This document shows positions 60,681 through 64,000 of a DNA stretch of 64,000 bases, one piece after another. The stretch is taken from positions 2,790,001 to 2,854,000 of the forward strand of contig NZ_CP043568.1 of NCBI RefSeq assembly GCF_014076415.1. The letters are read 5' to 3'. Below the pieces are notes generated by a model that was not told where the DNA came from, searched no databases, and was given only the letters and a program-made list of their open reading frames with translations. The position numbers were made by a program, and so were the translations under genes. Origin of the DNA: Comamonas testosteroni (lineage in GTDB: Bacteria > Pseudomonadota > Gammaproteobacteria > Burkholderiales > Burkholderiaceae_C). The first letter of the stretch is position 1. Every line of letters starts with the position of its first letter.

Positions 60681-63677
60681 ATGGTCACGAAGAATGAGCA
60701 AGTGATAAGTCGGGGATCTGAATGGCGCCGCTGGGAACCGCATATACATGCGCCGGGAACCGTCCTGAATAATCAGTTTGGCGGCGACTCTCCTTGGGAA
60801 ACCTATCTCACAAATCTTGAGACTGTGACCCCAAAGATTGAGGCGTTAGCGGTGACTGATTACTACCTTACTGACACCTACGAAGAGGTGGTAAGACAAA
60901 AGATGGCAGGCCGTTTGCCAGATGTACAGCTAATTTTTCCTAATGTCGAATTGCGCCTAGATGTCGCTGCAAAGTCTGGCTTTGTCAACGTGCACCTCCT
61001 AGTTAGCCCCGAGGACCCAAACCATATTGCAGAACTGCACCGCGTTCTTCAGCGACTTCAGTTCCATGCGCATGGTGACACGTTCAATTGCACCCGGCAC
61101 GATCTGATGTCACTTGGGAAGAAAGCCGACTCCAGCATCGTCGATGATCGCGCTGCGCTTTCTCACGGTGCCACGCAGTTCAAGGTAAATTTCGACCAGC
61201 TTCGCCGCGTTATGCGCGAGAGCGATTGGGCTAAGGCCAACATTCTCATCGCGGTTGCAGGTGCGACAGGTGATGGAACTTCGGGTTTGCGCCAAGCCGC
61301 GGACGCAACCATGCGACAAGAGATTGAGAAGTTCGCCCACATCATCTTCTCGAGCAGTTCAGCACAGCGCGACTTCTGGTCTGGTCGCAAGGGCGTGACT
61401 TTCGAGCAGCTTAAGGAACGTTATGGCGGCTGTAAGCCCTGCCTGCACGGAAGCGATGCCCACGACCACAAAACCGTCGGTCAACCGGTTGAAGAGCGTT
61501 ATTCTTGGATCAAGGGTGGTCTAGAGTTCGACGCCCTGCGTCAGGCGTGCATCGACCCTGAGGGGCGAGCGTATGTCGGCAATGAATCGCCGTCCACGGC
61601 CATGCCTTCCCAAGTAATCTCGAGCCTATCTGTCGCAGACGCCAGTTGGGCTGCAACCTCGGAAATCCCACTTAATCCTGGACTCGTCGCAATCATCGGC
61701 GCGCGAGGCTCGGGCAAGACCGCACTTGCGGACATGATCGCCGCCGGCTGCGACGCAATCACCCCTGATGCTTGGAGCGCGAGTGCAAGCATAAGCCCTT
61801 CATTTCTCGTTCGTGCCCGGCAGTTGCTAGGCAGTGCGACCACAACACTGACATGGGGTGGAGGCGCTTCAGTCACGCGCTTCCTGGACGGTCGTGATGC
61901 AAATGGCCACCTTGCCTTTCCACGCGCTCGGTACTTATCGCAGCAATTTGTAGAGGAGTTGTGTTCCTCTGCCGGAGTCTCGGATGGACTAATCGCGGAG
62001 ATCGAACGCGTGATCTTCGATGCGCATCCGCATGACGATCTGGACGGCGCAATTGACTTTGCTGAATTAAGAGATTTCCGTACCGCGCGCTTCCAGCAGG
62101 CCCGAGAACGGGAGTCTGAGGCAATCGCCGACTTATCCGAGCGCATTGCCACTGAGATCGAGAAAGAAGCCTCTACCGCAAGCCTCGTGGTCCAGGTGAC
62201 GCAAAAGACCGGCCAGATCAAGAGTTACAACGAAGATCTTGCCAAACTTATCGTTAAGGGTACGGAGGCGCAGGCTATCAGACACACCCAGCTTGGACAA
62301 GTCGTGCAGACATTACGCGGCACGATCCAGGCGTACAGTAATCAGCGCCGGACATTCATTGCTCTGCAAGATGAGGTTGTTAGCACTCGTACCACGAAGG
62401 CACCCGAGCTTCTGCGTCAAGCTAAGGAGCGACACAGTCACAGCCGGCTCAGCCAGCAGCAATGGGATGAATTCCTGTTGATCTATAAAGGCGACGTTGA
62501 CAAGAGTTTGGCGAGCTACGTCGAATGGTCCGATCAGCAAATAGCGTTACTCACCGGCCCGGGCATTCCGGCCGGCGACCCTAACACACCACTCTTTCCA
62601 GACACCGCAGACATTTCGAAGTTAACGCTCAATACGCTGCTCGCTGAAATGAATCGGCTGGAGGCCCTATTAAACGCAGATAATGTAATTCGTGGTCAAT
62701 ACTCCACCCTGTCGAAACGCATCGCGCAAGAGAATGCCGCTCTCCTTAGTCTGCAATCACGCTTAGCAGACGCCCAAGGAGCGGCCGCGCGTCGTAAGGA
62801 GCTTCAGAACGAGCGCGATGCAGCCTATGGTCGAGTGTTTCAAGCAATCGTCAATGAACAGACTTCCCTTGCTGATCTTTACGCGCCGCTGATGACGCGC
62901 CTGACCGCATCGACTGGCACACTTCGCAAGCTCGGGTTCTCTGTTCGTCGAGTCGTTGACGTCACCGCCTGGGGAGCTATTGCCGAAGAAAAGCTTCTCG
63001 ACAGGCGAAAGTCTGGACCATTTCAAGGCCGCGGGGCGCTAATCGCTTTAGTGGATGCAACCCTGCGTCCAGCCTGGGAAACAGGGTCAGCCGCTGACGT
63101 GGAGGCAGCGATGGCGAATTTCATCTCGGTATACATGCGGGATCTTATGAGCCAGGCTCCCTTTGGCCAAAACCAACATGTGGAGTTTCGTGGTTGGTTG
63201 AAGCAGTTCGCGCACTGGCTTTTCGCCACCGATCACATTTCTGTGCGGTACGAAATAGTCTATGACGGGATCGATATCCGCAAGCTATCGCCTGGAACAC
63301 GAGGAATCGTACTTCTTCTTCTTTACTTGGCACTTGACGACGCAGACGATCGGCCGCTCATCATCGATCAACCAGAGGAGAACTTAGATCCAAAGTCTGT
63401 GTTCGAAGAGTTGGTAGCTTTGTTTATCGCAGCCAAGGCCAAACGCCAGGTAATCATGGTCACGCACAATGCTAACCTCGTCATCAACACCGACGCTGAT
63501 CAGATCATCGTCGCCGACGCTGGCCCTCATCCTACCGGTGGCCTGCCCCCACTCCAATATACGTCTGGCGGTCTCGAGAACGCGGTAATTCGTAAGGCCG
63601 TTTGCGACATTTTGGAAGGTGGTGAAGAGGCCTTTCGCGAACGAGCACGCCGGTTGAGGGTTCGGCTGGATCGCTAA
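60681..63677 (+). CDS. PHP-AAA ATPase fusion (TrlF-like)
   Basis: A 998-residue two-part protein. The N-terminal PHP phosphoesterase has the metal motifs EPHIHAPG (His21, His23), ALAVTDYYLTD (about 57-65) and LHGSDAHDH (about 256). An SMC/Rad50-like ATPase follows: Walker A IIGARGSGKTAL (about 336), a long coiled-coil middle (about 455-760), signature LSPGTRGIVLLLL (869), Walker B PLIIDQPEENLDP (about 892) and H-loop IMVTHNANL (about 925). All are intact. This matches the TrlF-type ATPases; many such nuclease-ATPase fusions defend against phages or plasmids. AGGACGGTAA precedes the ATG. It lies next to an HNH nuclease gene. Confidence 0.85.
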   Translation: MVTKNEQVISRGSEWRRWEPHIHAPGTVLNNQFGGDSPWETYLTNLETVTPKIEALAVTDYYLTDTYEEVVRQKMAGRLPDVQLIFPNVELRLDVAAKSGFVNVHLLVSPEDPNHIAELHRVLQRLQFHAHGDTFNCTRHDLMSLGKKADSSIVDDRAALSHGATQFKVNFDQLRRVMRESDWAKANILIAVAGATGDGTSGLRQAADATMRQEIEKFAHIIFSSSSAQRDFWSGRKGVTFEQLKERYGGCKPCLHGSDAHDHKTVGQPVEERYSWIKGGLEFDALRQACIDPEGRAYVGNESPSTAMPSQVISSLSVADASWAATSEIPLNPGLVAIIGARGSGKTALADMIAAGCDAITPDAWSASASISPSFLVRARQLLGSATTTLTWGGGASVTRFLDGRDANGHLAFPRARYLSQQFVEELCSSAGVSDGLIAEIERVIFDAHPHDDLDGAIDFAELRDFRTARFQQARERESEAIADLSERIATEIEKEASTASLVVQVTQKTGQIKSYNEDLAKLIVKGTEAQAIRHTQLGQVVQTLRGTIQAYSNQRRTFIALQDEVVSTRTTKAPELLRQAKERHSHSRLSQQQWDEFLLIYKGDVDKSLASYVEWSDQQIALLTGPGIPAGDPNTPLFPDTADISKLTLNTLLAEMNRLEALLNADNVIRGQYSTLSKRIAQENAALLSLQSRLADAQGAAARRKELQNERDAAYGRVFQAIVNEQTSLADLYAPLMTRLTASTGTLRKLGFSVRRVVDVTAWGAIAEEKLLDRRKSGPFQGRGALIALVDATLRPAWETGSAADVEAAMANFISVYMRDLMSQAPFGQNQHVEFRGWLKQFAHWLFATDHISVRYEIVYDGIDIRKLSPGTRGIVLLLLYLALDDADDRPLIIDQPEENLDPKSVFEELVALFIAAKAKRQVIMVTHNANLVINTDADQIIVADAGPHPTGGLPPLQYTSGGLENAVIRKAVCDILEGGEEAFRERARRLRVRLDR

Positions 63678-64000
63678 GCGAGGGATTTATCGGCGCTCTA
63701 TCCCGGCGTCTTAGCTTTCGCTGCGCTGCTTTGCTCAGAGATGGGGCGATTGCCTTGAATGGTCTGCACAAGCACTCTAGGTATCTGGCCTAGGAAACAC
63801 AGCCAACCATAAACGCTGTATGCATTTATTTGAAGGCCCTAGCTCTTCCGGAGAGCTGGGGCCTTCCCCGTTCCTGTACAGCCTTTTGTCTTCCCATTAC
63901 CCGTAAATCCTTTGCGCATGCTCCGATTTTGAGGAGCATGCGCGCCCTTTGGGTAGGTCCTGTACCCAGTAGAGCCGTTTGCCCAGTATGCGAGCGGACC
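63678..64000. other. Right-edge gap with two long hairpins
   Basis: No gene is visible. GAAGGCCC-T-AGCTCT (63832-63846) pairs with AGAGCT-G-GGGCCTTC (63852-63866), a stem of 15 pairs. GCGCATGCTCC (63914-63924) pairs perfectly with GGAGCATGCGC (63933-63943). Neither is followed by a T-run. They could be terminators of the TrlF-like gene, or protein-binding sites. Confidence 0.5.

Overview
The window looks like chromosome of a high-GC betaproteobacterium of the family Comamonadaceae, most like Comamonas or Delftia. This rests on overall codon and GC character, the gene families present (YbdK-type ligase, PrpE, WaaA next to a TolC/rhodanese/Pcm cluster, ZnuD-like receptor) and one copy of a short palindromic repeat of the kind scattered in these genomes. 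It cannot be proved without a database search.

Layout. (1) 1-32.9 kb is core or near-core metabolism and transport: end of a membrane protein and an M20 amidohydrolase; a CPA2 antiporter overlapping a YbdK-type glutamate-cysteine ligase; a membrane diguanylate cyclase; DUF2322 and DUF2167 proteins; an aldo/keto reductase; an MFS carrier; a lipoprotein amidohydrolase; a FUSC protein; an APC permease; EVE, DUF697-like, YeaQ and NlpC/P60 proteins; an isochorismatase-like hydrolase; a VOC protein and AraC regulator; a decayed outer-membrane beta-barrel gene; prpE; a phosphomannomutase; waaA; and a leftward cluster of RND adaptor, RND pump, pcm, rhodanese and tolC-type gene.

(2) 32,992-42,362 is a 9.4-kb integrative mobilizable element inside msrA. 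The broken 5' end of msrA remains at the left edge (32,953). The right edge carries a differently coded substitute 5' end (42,292) that restores a full-length msrA. The element has a tyrosine integrase, MobC and a MobA-like relaxase with a possible oriT, an XRE regulator with four 15-bp tandem operator-like repeats, a secreted unknown protein, a complete two-gene Gabija-type defence system (gajA, gajB), and a gene-free stretch of about 1 kb that looks like a structured RNA. Repeats of TTTGTGAAAT near both ends look like integrase arm sites.

(3) 42.3-51.8 kb is chromosomal again: msrA, a small exported protein and a ZnuD-like TonB receptor, a recombinase-like protein that lacks catalytic residues, pdxH, a MobA-like nucleotidyltransferase, sodC, a ChaC-like cyclotransferase, an OmpA-type protein, an NTF2/SnoaL-like protein and gloA.

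(4) 51.8-64 kb is accessory: a truncated ClbS-like gene, several unknown genes of lower GC, a MOBH (TraI_2) relaxase with two companion genes typical of ICE ends, then an HNH endonuclease and a 998-residue PHP-AAA (TrlF-like) ATPase, both plausible defence genes.
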